Source: Verrucomicrobia bacterium LW23 (GTDB lineage Bacteria; Verrucomicrobiota; Verrucomicrobiia; Methylacidiphilales; UBA1321). From it: a DNA stretch of 64,000 nucleotides. The translations under genes and the position numbers were made by a program. The stretch covers positions 124,001 through 188,000 of the forward strand of contig QAZA01000056.1 in NCBI GenBank assembly GCA_003054695.1, in the 5' to 3' direction. Every line of letters starts with the position of its first letter. Positions within the stretch are counted from its first letter, which is position 1. Below, in pieces: positions 18,049-26,888 of the stretch. The notes below the pieces were generated by a model. It was not told the DNA's origin. It did not search any database and was given only the letters and a program-made list of their open reading frames with translations.

Positions 18049-18351
18049 TTACTTGCCGGCGGTGTAAACTTTCACTTCCATCTCGTCGTTTTTGAAGATG
18101 ATGGTGGCCGTGGCGCCTTTGGAGTCGCGGTAGATGTAGGTGGTGGTTTTGCCGCCCACGATGGGGATCGGTGCTTCGGCTACCTCGTTGGGCTGTCCGA
18201 GGACGGAGCGTACCTGCGCGGGGCTCATGCCTTTGTCGAGCTTGGCCACACTTTCCGCGGAGAGGCCGCCGACGAGGGGACCGCCACAACCGGTGAGGAC
18301 TACGGCGAGGGTGGGGATAATGAGCATGCGGGAGAGGGATTGAATATGCAT
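18049..18351 (-). CDS. Small lipoprotein with SmpA/OmlA (BamE-like) fold
   Basis: 100 residues from ATG 18351, preceded by an AAAGGA ribosome-binding site. The signal peptide ends in the lipobox LTGC (Cys at about 22), so it should be lipid-anchored. The mature part has KLDKGMSPAQVRSVLGQP, the helix-turn pattern of the SmpA/OmlA domain, then beta strands TTTYIYRD, ATATIIFKND and EVKVYTAGK. BamE itself helps assemble outer-membrane proteins, but many small BamE-like lipoproteins exist, so that specific role is not established. It stands downstream of two other small stress/envelope genes on the same strand. Confidence 0.85.
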   Translation of the reverse strand: MHIQSLSRMLIIPTLAVVLTGCGGPLVGGLSAESVAKLDKGMSPAQVRSVLGQPNEVAEAPIPIVGGKTTTYIYRDSKGATATIIFKNDEMEVKVYTAGK

Positions 18352-18410
18352 AGGGATTCCTTTGGATAATTCTTTAAATATAGGTATAGCAGACTATTTT
18401 ATGTGGAAAC

Positions 18411-18447
18411 GAAATTGGGTGAATCCGTTATAGATTCACCCAATTTC
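18411..18447. terminator. Perfect 15-bp hairpin between DUF1328 and lipoprotein genes
   Basis: GAAATTGGGTGAATC (18411-18425) and GATTCACCCAATTTC (18433-18447) are perfect inverted arms with a 7-base loop. It lies about 100 bases after the DUF1328 stop and 60 bases before the lipoprotein start (minus strand). A weak T-rich stretch follows on the minus strand, so it may terminate the upstream transcript, or serve as an operator or leader structure for the lipoprotein gene. Confidence 0.5.
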
Positions 18448-18549
18448 CCTGGTTTGTTGGGCATCCACCGGATGCTTTTTGCGGAAGTATACCTCGTGTT
18501 AAGGGAGGTGCTTGATTATTCCGCTATCGGATAAGGCTGTCCGCACGAC

Positions 18550-18720
18550 TTATACAGAGGGCGGGACGCCTCGTCCTGTGATGAAGGAGAGGAGGCAGAG
18601 CACCAGGAAGACAACAAACAGTACGTAGGCAATGTGCGTAGCGGTGCCGGCGACACCAGTGAAGCCGAGAATACCGGCTACGAGCGCAAAGACGAGGAAT
18701 GTAAGGGCCCAGGAGAGCAT
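18550..18720 (-). CDS. DUF1328 (YtjA-type) small membrane protein
   Basis: 56 residues from ATG 18720 to TAA 18550. The sequence starts [25 protein letters not shown] and continues into a second hydrophobic helix ([18 protein letters not shown]), the complete pattern of DUF1328 proteins (family length 50-60). Two membrane helices and almost no soluble part place it in the inner membrane. Such genes are often stress-induced and sit beside CsbD genes, as here (CsbD begins 130 bases upstream). A weak AAAGG ribosome site precedes the start. Molecular function is not known. Confidence 0.9.
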   Translation of the reverse strand: MLSWALTFLVFALVAGILGFTGVAGTATHIAYVLFVVFLVLCLLSFITGRGVPPSV

Positions 18721-18850
18721 GGTAGTACCTTTCTTTTTATGTGAGCCTGCACCAGCTTATGTGAGTGCGAGGACTCGGGTTGTATGGAATGTTAGGGATG
18801 TAAGTGGATGCGAGTGATGGGATTAGGCAGGAGCCGCCACTCGTGATGTG

Positions 18851-19033
18851 TTAGCTGTTGATGAGGCGGGCGATTTCTTCTTTGGTCGCGCCGACTTTGG
18901 CCTGGATGCGGCCCAGCACTTCGTCTTCCTTACCGTCAACGTAAGTAAGGTCGTCGTCGGTAAGCTGACCGTATTGCTGTTTGAGCTTGCCTTTAATGAT
19001 GTTCCAGTTTCCTTTAATGCGATCAGAGTTCAT
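18851..19033 (-). CDS. CsbD-family stress protein
   Basis: 60 residues from ATG 19033 with a clear AAGGAG ribosome-binding site. The sequence MNSDRIKGNWNIIKGKLKQQYGQLTDDDL..GKEDEVLGRIQ is the textbook CsbD domain, and length matches the family. CsbD proteins are small, charged and induced by general stress in many bacteria; their biochemical role is unknown. It probably forms a stress cluster with the DUF1328 gene downstream on the same strand. Confidence 0.95.
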   Translation of the reverse strand: MNSDRIKGNWNIIKGKLKQQYGQLTDDDLTYVDGKEDEVLGRIQAKVGATKEEIARLINS

Positions 19034-19386
19034 TGTCGTGGGTCTCCTTAGTTTTAAGTGAAGATTTGTTGAAGATATTGGGGTTTATCTTAACTGCCTG
19101 ACAGGTTTCTCTACTGCTTATGCTGTGCCAACTTTGGAAAAGATGTGGAGAAAGGTGTTTCTTCCCTCGGAGAATAGGTTTTTGCCGGCTAGTGGTGGAT
19201 GAAAAAGGAAGGCGATTCCCCTCCATGGCATTGCAACTTGCAATTTGCGGACGCGCACGTTGCAACAGGCGGCAAAGGCCTTGCGATACCAGGGTGAATA
19301 TTCATTTGGAGACGTGCGAATCGGAGATATAATGGGGGGGGTAGCAGTGGCAATGATTGTTGATTTACACACCAATATATTCATCA
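19034..19386. other. Divergent intergenic region between CsbD and transglutaminase genes
   Basis: No gene is supported in these 353 bases. They hold divergent promoters. TTGCAAC and GTTGCAAC occur as short inverted repeats around 19226-19264, with TGCAATTTGC between them, a possible operator cluster. A G7-8 run at 19334-19341 lies about 45 bases before the transglutaminase start. Confidence 0.35.
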
Positions 19387-20388
19387 ATGAGAATCAAAAT
19401 TGAGCACAGAACGACGTATCGTTACACGGGGCCCGTTGAGTTTGGTCAACATCGGGTGATTGTCCGCCCGCGGGAGGGGCACGACATCCATATCGAAAGC
19501 TCTATCCTGGAGATTCGCCCGGCGCATACTGTTTACTGGATCCGCGATGTGAACGGGAACAGCATTGCGCTGGTGGATTTTACCGAGCCGGCCAGCGAGC
19601 TGGAGTTCTACAGCGAGCTTGTGCTGCAGCATTACGACAGCAATCCGCTCGATTTCCGCATTGAGCCCGCGGCGGTGCAGTATCCGTTTGTCTACGACGC
19701 GGAGATTCTGCCGGAGCTGGCGGCGTTTACGCATCTCATTTATCCCAAGGACGCCGCGGCGCTGCGGGGCTGGATTACGCAGTTTCACCAGCCGGGCTCG
19801 GTGGTAAACACGGTGGAGATGTTGCAGGCGATGACATCGCACATCTTCAACACGTTTATGTACACGCGGCGCGACGAGGCGGGGGTGCAGACGCCGGCAC
19901 AGACGCTGCAGCTGGGCAGTGGATCGTGCCGCGACTTTGCAACGTTGTTTATGGAGGCGTGTCGCTGCTGGGGCCTGGCCGCGCGGTTTGTGAGTGGCTA
20001 CATGCTGTGCCCGGCCAGCGAGGCGGGCGGCGCCAGCACGCACGCGTGGGCGGAGGTTTATCTGCCCGGCGCCGGGTGGAAGGGGTTTGACCCGACAAGC
20101 AACCTGATGACGGGATCGCAGTACGTGCCGGTGGCCGTAAGCCGCAATCCAGAGGGGGCGATGCCGATCTCCGGGAGCTTTACGGGGCTGACGGGCTCGT
20201 CGATGGGCATCCTGGTGGATGTGCGGGTGACGCGCCTGGATGGGGTGACGGCCGAGCCTGCTCCAGCTCCCGTTCCGCAGCCCTGCCCCAGCGCGCCGGT
20301 ACCGCCGGCGCCCGCGACCGCGGCCAACAACGCGCCCGCGCCTCCTGCGCCCGCGCCTGCTCTTCCTCCTGCCCCCGTGCCGGCTTAG
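19387..20388 (+). CDS. Transglutaminase-like protein (COG1305 type) with proline-rich tail
   Basis: 333 residues from ATG 19387 (MRIKIEHRTTYRY, the usual N-terminus of the family). The N-terminal beta domain (Bact_transglu_N, about 1-80) is followed by the papain-like core with Cys181 (GSCRDFA), His219 (STHAWAEVYLPG) and Asp235 (GFDPTSN), so the triad is intact. The family acts as cysteine peptidase or amide-bond enzyme, not necessarily as protein cross-linker. The last 60 residues are a Pro/Ala low-complexity tail. No signal peptide is present. Two more family members lie at 48.7 and 54.2 kb beside ATP-grasp/alpha-E genes; this one is isolated from that set. Confidence 0.9.
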   Translation: MRIKIEHRTTYRYTGPVEFGQHRVIVRPREGHDIHIESSILEIRPAHTVYWIRDVNGNSIALVDFTEPASELEFYSELVLQHYDSNPLDFRIEPAAVQYPFVYDAEILPELAAFTHLIYPKDAAALRGWITQFHQPGSVVNTVEMLQAMTSHIFNTFMYTRRDEAGVQTPAQTLQLGSGSCRDFATLFMEACRCWGLAARFVSGYMLCPASEAGGASTHAWAEVYLPGAGWKGFDPTSNLMTGSQYVPVAVSRNPEGAMPISGSFTGLTGSSMGILVDVRVTRLDGVTAEPAPAPVPQPCPSAPVPPAPATAANNAPAPPAPAPALPPAPVPA

Positions 20389-20403
20389 GACGGGGAGGGG
20401 GAG

Positions 20404-20748
20404 TTTTTAACCACGAAGCACACGAAATTTTCGGAGGGGACGAAAGGGGGAGGGGAGGCGTGAAACTTTTGTAACTGCAGCCCCGTGCGATTTGTTATGA
20501 GAGAGAAGAGGTTGTTTTCCGGGTTGACCCCTCTCCGAATCCCCCTCGGCGTACTGCGTGATCGAGAAATCTCGCTTTTCCTTCAGGGAGTTGGGGAGGA
20601 TAAGCGTACCTACGGATGACACGATTGGGGGATAGGGGAACCCGAGGGAACCGGACATCCGGTTCGCTCCATCTATCTCACCATTCCCACGATTCCCCTT
20701 TTCGTCTCCTCCGAGTTTTCGTGTGCTTCGTGTGCTCCGTGGTTAAAC
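20404..20748. repeat. Inverted-repeat element, copy A of the AACCACGAAG family
   Basis: The left end reads TTTAACCACGAAGCACACGAAAT followed by CGGAGGGGACGAAAGGGG. The right end is its inverse (CCCCTTTTCGTCTCCTCCGAG, then CGTGTGCTTCGTGTGCTCCGTGGTTAAA). It lies between two convergent genes and has no real coding content; the ORF reading rightward through it is the usual spurious product of this repeat. Copies B (37599-37750) and C (42233-42542) share the termini. The family is known as a widespread dispersed repeat in PVC and other bacteria; no transposase is present. Confidence 0.75.
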
Positions 20749-20785
20749 ACTCCCCGTCCCTCCTCTCCGCGCGCCCTCCTGGCCT

Positions 20786-22669
20786 TTACAGTTCTTCCCA
20801 CACGTCGCGCCATTTGGCGATGCCTTCGGCGACGATGTTGCGGCGTCGGCCGGTGCGGTTCTCGCGGCGGGGGGCTTTCTCGGCAAGATTGCCGAGGATG
20901 ACGTACTTGTACGTGATGCTATGGCCGGCGGACTGGTCGAAGACGAGCTGGCCGAACCAGGTGTTGCCGTTAATCTTCTCCAGGCGGTACGCGTCGCGCA
21001 GGTCCCACTGGCCAAGCTCGGGGCAGTCGCCGATGATGGCCACGCATTCGTCGTCGGCGGCGTTGATGCCGTTGAGCTGGATGTGTGCGATGCTTTTGCC
21101 GTTGAGTGTCTCACCAATATGGCTGATGACGACGACCTCGTTCTTCGCCAGCTCCAGATTTTTGATGGCGCCGCCTTCCACCACAATCTCGCGCCAGGTG
21201 ACCAGGCACTTGTGGGTGCGGTCGGGCAGCTCGGTGTCCACGGTGTCGATTGTCGTGGCCTCGCCCTTGTTAAAGATGGCGAAGCAGCGCGACTCGCGGA
21301 AGCGGCGGGTAAAGGCGTACACGTCGTCCGTAATGTATTTTTGCCACTGCCCGCCCCACTGGATGGCCGGGTTTTTGACCCGCTCCCGGCTCAGGGCGTA
21401 GGTGAGTGTGTAGACGGGCGTGGACTGATCCCACTTCGACATCATGGGCCGGTTGTAGGGGTCCTCGCCGTTGTCCACGCCTTCGGCCACCAGGTATTGT
21501 TCGCAGCCGTAAAACAGGCAGGGGATGCCGCGGCTGACGAGGATGAGGGCGACGGCCAGGCGCAGCGTCTCGTTGCTGGCGCCGGCGGCCTGCAGGCGGG
21601 ACATGTCGTGGTTCTCAAAGAAGGTGACGAGCTCGTTGGCGCCACGGTAGTTTACGTCGCGCTCCAGCACCTTCTCTATCAGGTGAAAGCCGCCCGGCGC
21701 CGTGCCCAGGAAGCACTGGCGGATGGCCACGCACAGGCCAAAGTCCAGGATGGACATGCCGGAGCGGTTGGCAAAGTCGGTCGAGATGGCGTTCTCGGGG
21801 TGGGAGAAGATCCACTCGCCAAAGATAAACGTCTCCGGCTTGTGGGTAATGAGGTCGGCGCAAAACTCCTGCCAAAACCACACGGGCATGTGCTTGACGG
21901 TATCCACGCGCAGGGCATCCACTCCGCGGTCCAGCCACAGCTTGATGGCGTCCTTGATGTAGCGGCGGTACAGCACGTTGTTCTCATTAAACGTGGCCAG
22001 GCCGCACAGCTCGCAGTTTTGCATCTGCCACTCGTCCTGCCAGTTGGTGATCTCGCCGTAGTGGTGGTACCAGTGCTCGTGGTCGTTGTCGAAGTCGGCG
22101 ACCAGCTTGCCATCCTGGTACAGCTTGCCCTTGCCGTCCACGCTCTCCGGCGTGGAGTGGTTGCACACGATGTCGAGGATGAGCTTCATGCCGCGCGTAT
22201 GCAGCTCGTCAATCAGGCGGTCAAACGCGGTTTTGGACGGCTTTGTCATGGAGACTTCCTCGCCATCGTTAACCCAACGGGCGTTGATGCGGTAGAAATC
22301 CTGCGTCCAGTAGCCGTGGATGGGCGCGTGGTGGTAGGGCGTGGGGCTTTCCAGCTGCTCAAACAGCGGGGTTACCCACACTGCCGTAACGCCCAGGCCT
22401 TGCAGATAATCGAGCTTGTCGATGATGCCTTGCAAATCGCCACCCCAGTACTTGTGCCAGTCCTTGCGGGTGGGATCGTTGAGCGAGGTTTCCTTGCCCA
22501 CGTTGTCGGCGCAGCCGTCGAGAAACCGATCGACGACAATGAAGTAAATCGTCTCGCCGCGAAACTCCACGTCGGAGGGCAGACGAACGGTTTTAGTGGC
22601 GGGGAGATGGGCGAGCGCTTCTTTGCAGATGACGGAGACTTTGTGTTCTGCAGCCAACTCTTTGTTCAT
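20786..22669 (-). CDS. GH13 alpha-amylase/CGTase-like enzyme with C-terminal CBM20
   Basis: 627 residues. The GH13 barrel (about 35-450) shows GGDLQGIIDKLDYLQGLGVTAVWVTP, DIVCNHS, the nucleophile Asp256 in ALRVDTVKHMP, the acid/base Glu285 in FIFGEWI and Asp355 in FFENHDMSR, so all three catalytic residues are present. The closest visible style is cyclodextrin glucanotransferase/amylase. A starch-binding CBM20 is at the C-terminus (IIGDCPELGQWDLRDAYRLEK, then GHSITYKYVI). No signal peptide is apparent from ATG 22669, suggesting action on intracellular glycogen or imported maltodextrins, unusual for a CBM20 protein. It is divergent from the TPR gene, with a palindrome in between. Confidence 0.93.
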   Translation of the reverse strand: MNKELAAEHKVSVICKEALAHLPATKTVRLPSDVEFRGETIYFIVVDRFLDGCADNVGKETSLNDPTRKDWHKYWGGDLQGIIDKLDYLQGLGVTAVWVTPLFEQLESPTPYHHAPIHGYWTQDFYRINARWVNDGEEVSMTKPSKTAFDRLIDELHTRGMKLILDIVCNHSTPESVDGKGKLYQDGKLVADFDNDHEHWYHHYGEITNWQDEWQMQNCELCGLATFNENNVLYRRYIKDAIKLWLDRGVDALRVDTVKHMPVWFWQEFCADLITHKPETFIFGEWIFSHPENAISTDFANRSGMSILDFGLCVAIRQCFLGTAPGGFHLIEKVLERDVNYRGANELVTFFENHDMSRLQAAGASNETLRLAVALILVSRGIPCLFYGCEQYLVAEGVDNGEDPYNRPMMSKWDQSTPVYTLTYALSRERVKNPAIQWGGQWQKYITDDVYAFTRRFRESRCFAIFNKGEATTIDTVDTELPDRTHKCLVTWREIVVEGGAIKNLELAKNEVVVISHIGETLNGKSIAHIQLNGINAADDECVAIIGDCPELGQWDLRDAYRLEKINGNTWFGQLVFDQSAGHSITYKYVILGNLAEKAPRRENRTGRRRNIVAEGIAKWRDVWEEL

Positions 22670-22830
22670 ATAGATAGGATGAGAGGTACGAATTTAAGAA
22701 GTAGAATACTGAGTTTGGGAGATCGATCGAGAGCAGCGCCGGCGTGAGATGCAGGCTAGACAGGCATTGCCGGGCAACATGCAGAAGAACAGGGCGGGCC
22801 CAGCCCGTAAAGCATGTCTTGCTCCGAGGA

Positions 22831-22850
22831 TGATCCGCAATTGCGCATCA
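22831..22850. promoter_or_regulatory. 20-bp near-perfect palindrome between divergent genes
   Basis: TGATCCGCAATTGCGCATCA is palindromic in 9 of 10 pairs. It is located in the 322-base region between the amylase gene (minus) and the giant TPR gene (plus). The size and symmetry fit a dimeric regulator such as LacI/GntR type. No other clear element is seen in the rest of this intergenic stretch (22670-22991). Confidence 0.45.
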
Positions 22851-22991
22851 GTCAAATGCGGTGTCGTAACCTGTTGATGGTAAGGGAGATTGCGATGGCG
22901 GTGTGCCAGGAGTCCTGTCGCTCGGCGCCGGGCAAGCGTTTGAGGCTGGCGCGACGGGGGGAGGCAGTGTTAGTATGGGGGGATACTCCGC

Positions 22992-25900
22992 ATGGCCAAG
23001 GTTCGATCGTCCTCCCTATTCTCCGCTGCTTTCGCGCGGTTGCCGGCACGTGTCGGCGCGCGTGCACGCTGCACGGCCATGGTCGTGCCCGGCCGCCTGC
23101 TGCTCCCCGCGCTGGCGGCAATGGCGGCAGTGGCCACGATGGCGGTGCTTGCCGAGGCCATCCCTGCCGCTCGGGCGGAGCCTGTTGCTGCCGCAACGCC
23201 GGCCCCGGCTCCTGCGGCGTCAGATGAAGAATTGCAGGCCTTTGGCGCAGCGCAATCCACCTTCGACGACGGGCTCTTCGAGCTGGCTATCCAGAGGCTG
23301 GAGGTGTTCGAAAAGCGCTTTCCCCACTCCGCCCTGCGGACCCGCTCGCAGCTGCTGACAGGGCGCTCCTACTACTACCTGGGCAAACTCAACGCCGCGC
23401 TTACCGCACTGGAGGCACCACTGCCCGCCGCCGCCCCCGCCTTCGACGAGCTCAAAGCCGAGCAACTTCTATGGCAGGGCGAGGTTTTGCTGGCGCTCGA
23501 GCGCTACCCAGAGGCGGAAGCGCGCTTTGCCGCCGCCATGGCCACACCCGCCGCAGTCCCCTTTGCCGGCGCCGGCCAGGCCGAACTGGGCCGCGCGTGG
23601 AGCCTGCTTCGCCAGGGCAAAACCGACGAGGCGCGCAAGATCCTGACGCAACTCGCCTCCAGATCCACCGCCACAGTCCGCCACCAGGCCGCCCTGCTGC
23701 TGGCCCGGCAGGAGATCATTGACGGCCAGATGAAATCCGCCGCCGTGCGCCTGCAGGATTTACTTGGCGTGCAGCAACTTACGCCACGCGTGGCCTTTGA
23801 GGCGTGGTACCTGCTGGCCGAGGTTTACGTGGTGCTGCAGCAACCCGGCGACGCCATGGCCGCGTACAAGAAAGTCACCGGCGACAAAGCCGCCTTCCCG
23901 CGCGATCTGGTGGCGCGCGCCTGGTACGGCATGGGCCGCGTGCACCGGGTGCAGGAGGCCGACCTCGCCACGGCATCCGCCGCATTTGAGCAGGCGTTTT
24001 ACCTGGCCGACTCTGAGCAGATGAAGCTGACCGCCCTGCGCTCCTACCTCGCCACCTCGCGCGAGCGCCAGGCATTGCCCGAAGCTGTTGCCCGCCTGCT
24101 GGAGTACGCGCGCCGCAACAAGGGCGACGACGGCCCGACCTTGTACGCCGTGTGCGTCGCCCTGGGCGAAAGCCGCGAGGCGCCCCAGGCTATCTCATTG
24201 CTGGAGAACTACATAGCCGCCAATCCGGATAGCGCCTGGCGCGCCGCCGCCTGGTATCAGCTGGCCCGCCTGTACCAGCAGGAGGGCCCCGCTAACGCCA
24301 ATTCCTCCAACGCCGCACCGGCGCCCGCGCCGCGCCCCGCCGCCCAGCCCGGCACCGAGGTCGCCAAAGCCCTCAAGGCGCTCGATCGCTGCCTGGACGC
24401 CAACCCCGAGCCAAGCCTGGCCGTGCTTGCCCATAACGAGCGCGCCTCCATCCTCCTGCGCCTGGACAAACTGCCCGAGGCGCTGGCCGAGTACGAGAAA
24501 GCCGCCGCCGCCGCTCCCGCCCTCTCCAGCGCCGCCGAGGACGCCCGCTTCCACGTCCTCAGCATCCTGGCCCGCCAGGGCAAGGCCGACGCTTTTGCGA
24601 AAGCCGAGGAGCAGTTTGCGGAAAAATACCCGCGCAGCCACTACCGCAGCGGCATCGCCCTGCTTCGCGGCGAGATGCTCGAGCGCCTGGGCCTGTTCGA
24701 TCAGGCCCGCAAAGTGTACGAGAAGGCCCTGCAATCCCTGGGCAGCGCACCCACGCCCGTGCCCGCGGCGGCGGCGCCCGCCTCGCCATCCGGCGCCATC
24801 CAGCCCGCGACAACCACCCCGCCCTCGACAAACCCGGCCCCTGCCGCGCTGGCCGGCGGCAGCCCCGCAACAACCGCGCCCGCTCCCGCGATGGCCACCA
24901 GCACCAATACGCCGGCACCCCTGCCCACAGCCGAAGCGCAGGGCTCCGGCCCCGACAGGACCATGGTGCTGAGCGGCGGCGCCGGCCAGCCTTCGCTCGC
25001 GCTCGCCCTTTCCGCGCCGGATTCCGGCGAGCGCCAGAGCCAGCTCCTCATCCGCCTGGGCGACCTCCTCTACAAAGCCGGCGACCTAAGAGGCTCGCGC
25101 GCCGCCTACCAGCAACTTATCGCCACGTGGCCGGACGACTTCCACGTACCGGAGGCCTCCAGCAAACTCGTCCTGGACGGCCTCGCCACCAAATCGATAA
25201 CCGAGGACCAAGCCATTGCCGAGCTGCTGCGCGTGTGGGAGCGCTTTCCGCGCCACCCCGCCGCCCCGCACCTGCTCTTTCAGATCGGCGAGCTCTATTT
25301 TAACCGCGGCGACGCCGTAAAGGCGCAAACCTACTTTGAGGTGCTGGCCAAGGACTACCCGGGCTCCGATCTGGCCGACGACGCCCTCTACTGGGCAGGC
25401 CTCGCCGCCGTCTCCCACGGCGACCTGAACGAGGCGCTGGCCATCCTGCAACGCATCCCCGACACCTCCCCGCGCAAAACGGACAGCCGGTTTGTGCAGG
25501 CTCGCATCTTTCATAAGCTGTTGAAGTTCAACAACGCCATCTCCCTGCTGGAGGTCGTCGCCGCCGCCGAAAAGACCGGCCCGCGCTATGTCGAAGCCCG
25601 CATCCGCTCCGGCGATTGCCACTTTCAGCTGGCCCTGGGCGAGAAAGACACCGCCCACTACGAAAAAGCCGCCGCCGCCTACGGCCTCATCATCAACGGC
25701 ACGCAAGGCACCCCCGCCCAACGCGCCGAAGCCGGCTACAAACGCGCCCTTACGCTGGAACGCCTTGGCCGCAAACAGGATGCGCTGTCCCTCTACCTGG
25801 ATGTGCTGAGCGGCCGCGTGCAAACCCCGCCCGCCCCCGCCGCCGCGTCCACCCCCGCCGCGCGCGGGCGCACCACCGCCGCCACCCCGCGCCGCCCCGC

Positions 25901-26150
25901 TTCCTCGCCGGCCCCCGCTCCCTCCGGAGCCCTTGCCGACGGCGACGCGGGCGATCCCACCCCGCCCGGCACCGACCTCTTCTGGGTCAACAAAGCCGGC
26001 CTGGAAGCCGGCCGCATTAAAGAAGAATTCCAGGACTGGCGCGGCGCTATCGCCATCTACAAAAAGCTGGAGCAACTCGGCGGCCCCAACGCCCAGGTCT
26101 ACCACGACATGATCATGAACGTCCGCCGCGAGCACTATATATATGAGTAG
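22992..26150 (+). CDS. Giant secreted TPR protein (YbgF/BamD-like repeats)
   Basis: 1052 residues from ATG 22992. A long N-region leads into a hydrophobic stretch (about 35-58) ending ARA-EP, so it is exported to the periplasm or outer envelope. At least ten tetratricopeptide-type helix pairs follow, including FDDGLFELAIQRLEVFEKRFPHS near the N-terminus and QIGELYFNRGDAVKAQTYFEVLAKDYPGS near residue 785, the pattern of YbgF/BamD trafficking proteins. Two Pro/Ala/Thr linkers (about 435-455 and 590-650) and one near 940-985 divide it into modules. It probably serves as a scaffold for protein complexes. High GC3 confirms coding. It is followed by a small secreted protein on the same strand. Confidence 0.88.
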   Translation: MAKVRSSSLFSAAFARLPARVGARARCTAMVVPGRLLLPALAAMAAVATMAVLAEAIPAARAEPVAAATPAPAPAASDEELQAFGAAQSTFDDGLFELAIQRLEVFEKRFPHSALRTRSQLLTGRSYYYLGKLNAALTALEAPLPAAAPAFDELKAEQLLWQGEVLLALERYPEAEARFAAAMATPAAVPFAGAGQAELGRAWSLLRQGKTDEARKILTQLASRSTATVRHQAALLLARQEIIDGQMKSAAVRLQDLLGVQQLTPRVAFEAWYLLAEVYVVLQQPGDAMAAYKKVTGDKAAFPRDLVARAWYGMGRVHRVQEADLATASAAFEQAFYLADSEQMKLTALRSYLATSRERQALPEAVARLLEYARRNKGDDGPTLYAVCVALGESREAPQAISLLENYIAANPDSAWRAAAWYQLARLYQQEGPANANSSNAAPAPAPRPAAQPGTEVAKALKALDRCLDANPEPSLAVLAHNERASILLRLDKLPEALAEYEKAAAAAPALSSAAEDARFHVLSILARQGKADAFAKAEEQFAEKYPRSHYRSGIALLRGEMLERLGLFDQARKVYEKALQSLGSAPTPVPAAAAPASPSGAIQPATTTPPSTNPAPAALAGGSPATTAPAPAMATSTNTPAPLPTAEAQGSGPDRTMVLSGGAGQPSLALALSAPDSGERQSQLLIRLGDLLYKAGDLRGSRAAYQQLIATWPDDFHVPEASSKLVLDGLATKSITEDQAIAELLRVWERFPRHPAAPHLLFQIGELYFNRGDAVKAQTYFEVLAKDYPGSDLADDALYWAGLAAVSHGDLNEALAILQRIPDTSPRKTDSRFVQARIFHKLLKFNNAISLLEVVAAAEKTGPRYVEARIRSGDCHFQLALGEKDTAHYEKAAAAYGLIINGTQGTPAQRAEAGYKRALTLERLGRKQDALSLYLDVLSGRVQTPPAPAAASTPAARGRTTAATPRRPASSPAPAPSGALADGDAGDPTPPGTDLFWVNKAGLEAGRIKEEFQDWRGAIAIYKKLEQLGGPNAQVYHDMIMNVRREHYIYE

Positions 26151-26251
26151 GAGCGGACGCGGGGCGCGTCAAAACGCAAACGCCGCCGAGTCAGAGTCCG
26201 CGCATACGCCGCGCAGAAGCGTGTGACCCGCGTGCTGCGTTTGGTTCTTTC

Positions 26252-26270
26252 ATTCCGAAATATTCGGAAT
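26252..26270. promoter_or_regulatory. 19-bp palindrome upstream of a secreted-protein gene
   Basis: ATTCCGAA-ATA-TTCGGAAT has perfect 8-bp arms around a 3-base centre and ends 21 bases before the start codon at 26292. Its AT-rich composition stands out from the flanks. The spacing is suitable for an operator that blocks transcription initiation. Confidence 0.45.
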
Positions 26271-26291
26271 CCGTTGCGCGATTGATGTGCG

Positions 26292-26888
26292 ATGCCGATA
26301 CTTCTCCGCACATGGCAACGGCTTTCCGCCGCCTCGCGTCTGACTTTACCGCTGATCCTGCTCCTCCTCGCGGCTCCGCACGCCTGGGCGCAGAAATCCG
26401 TCTCGAAGCAAGAAGGGGAATGGCGTGAAGCCTATGGCGGCCCACTGTCGACCATGCAGATCCCCGCGGTGCTTCGCTATGTCCCCAACCCTCCCCATGG
26501 TCCTCTGGACAAGTGGGATGTCGTCCACGAGTCGCCCGACGGGGCGTTTCGCGTGCATTTGAACGCTTTTTTCCGGCCGGTAGCCGACAAGCCTCCCTAT
26601 CCGTTTTTATCTCCCACGGACATGCGGAGGCTCGTACTACGCGAGGAAGTGGCGCCACGCAGGCCCAACGTCACTTTCCTTCGGGTCGGCAACGCGTACG
26701 TCACTTTCATCGTGGTGGATAAAAAGGCCAACCGCAAAACATTTACCAAATACTACACGCCAAACGGCCAGGGCAAAATCCTCACCATCTCCTACCCCTG
26801 GGACCGCCGCGCGGAATTTGACCCGTGGCTGATGAGGATTGAGCGCTCGTGGGACTTTACCGGGGCGTGGCCCAATACCTGGGAATAA
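26292..26888 (+). CDS. Secreted hypothetical protein, 198 aa
   Basis: The product starts MPILLRTWQRLSAASRLTLPLILLLLAAPHAWAQ, a clear signal peptide with an AWA-QK cleavage site near residue 33. The mature part is beta-rich (GAFRVHLNAFFRP, NVTFLRVGNAYVTFIVVD) and ends with an aromatic-rich tail (RSWDFTGAWPNTWE). No known family is recognised. Its TAA stop codon (26886-26888) is also the left copy of the target-site duplication of the MITE that follows, so the insertion landed exactly on the stop and left the protein intact. Confidence 0.8.
   Translation: MPILLRTWQRLSAASRLTLPLILLLLAAPHAWAQKSVSKQEGEWREAYGGPLSTMQIPAVLRYVPNPPHGPLDKWDVVHESPDGAFRVHLNAFFRPVADKPPYPFLSPTDMRRLVLREEVAPRRPNVTFLRVGNAYVTFIVVDKKANRKTFTKYYTPNGQGKILTISYPWDRRAEFDPWLMRIERSWDFTGAWPNTWE

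Noticed and set aside
20616-21401. Plus-strand ORF starting inside repeat copy A with FVCFVCSVVK-like translation
   Set aside because: This is the typical false product of the AACCACGAAG repeat and runs antisense into the amylase gene.
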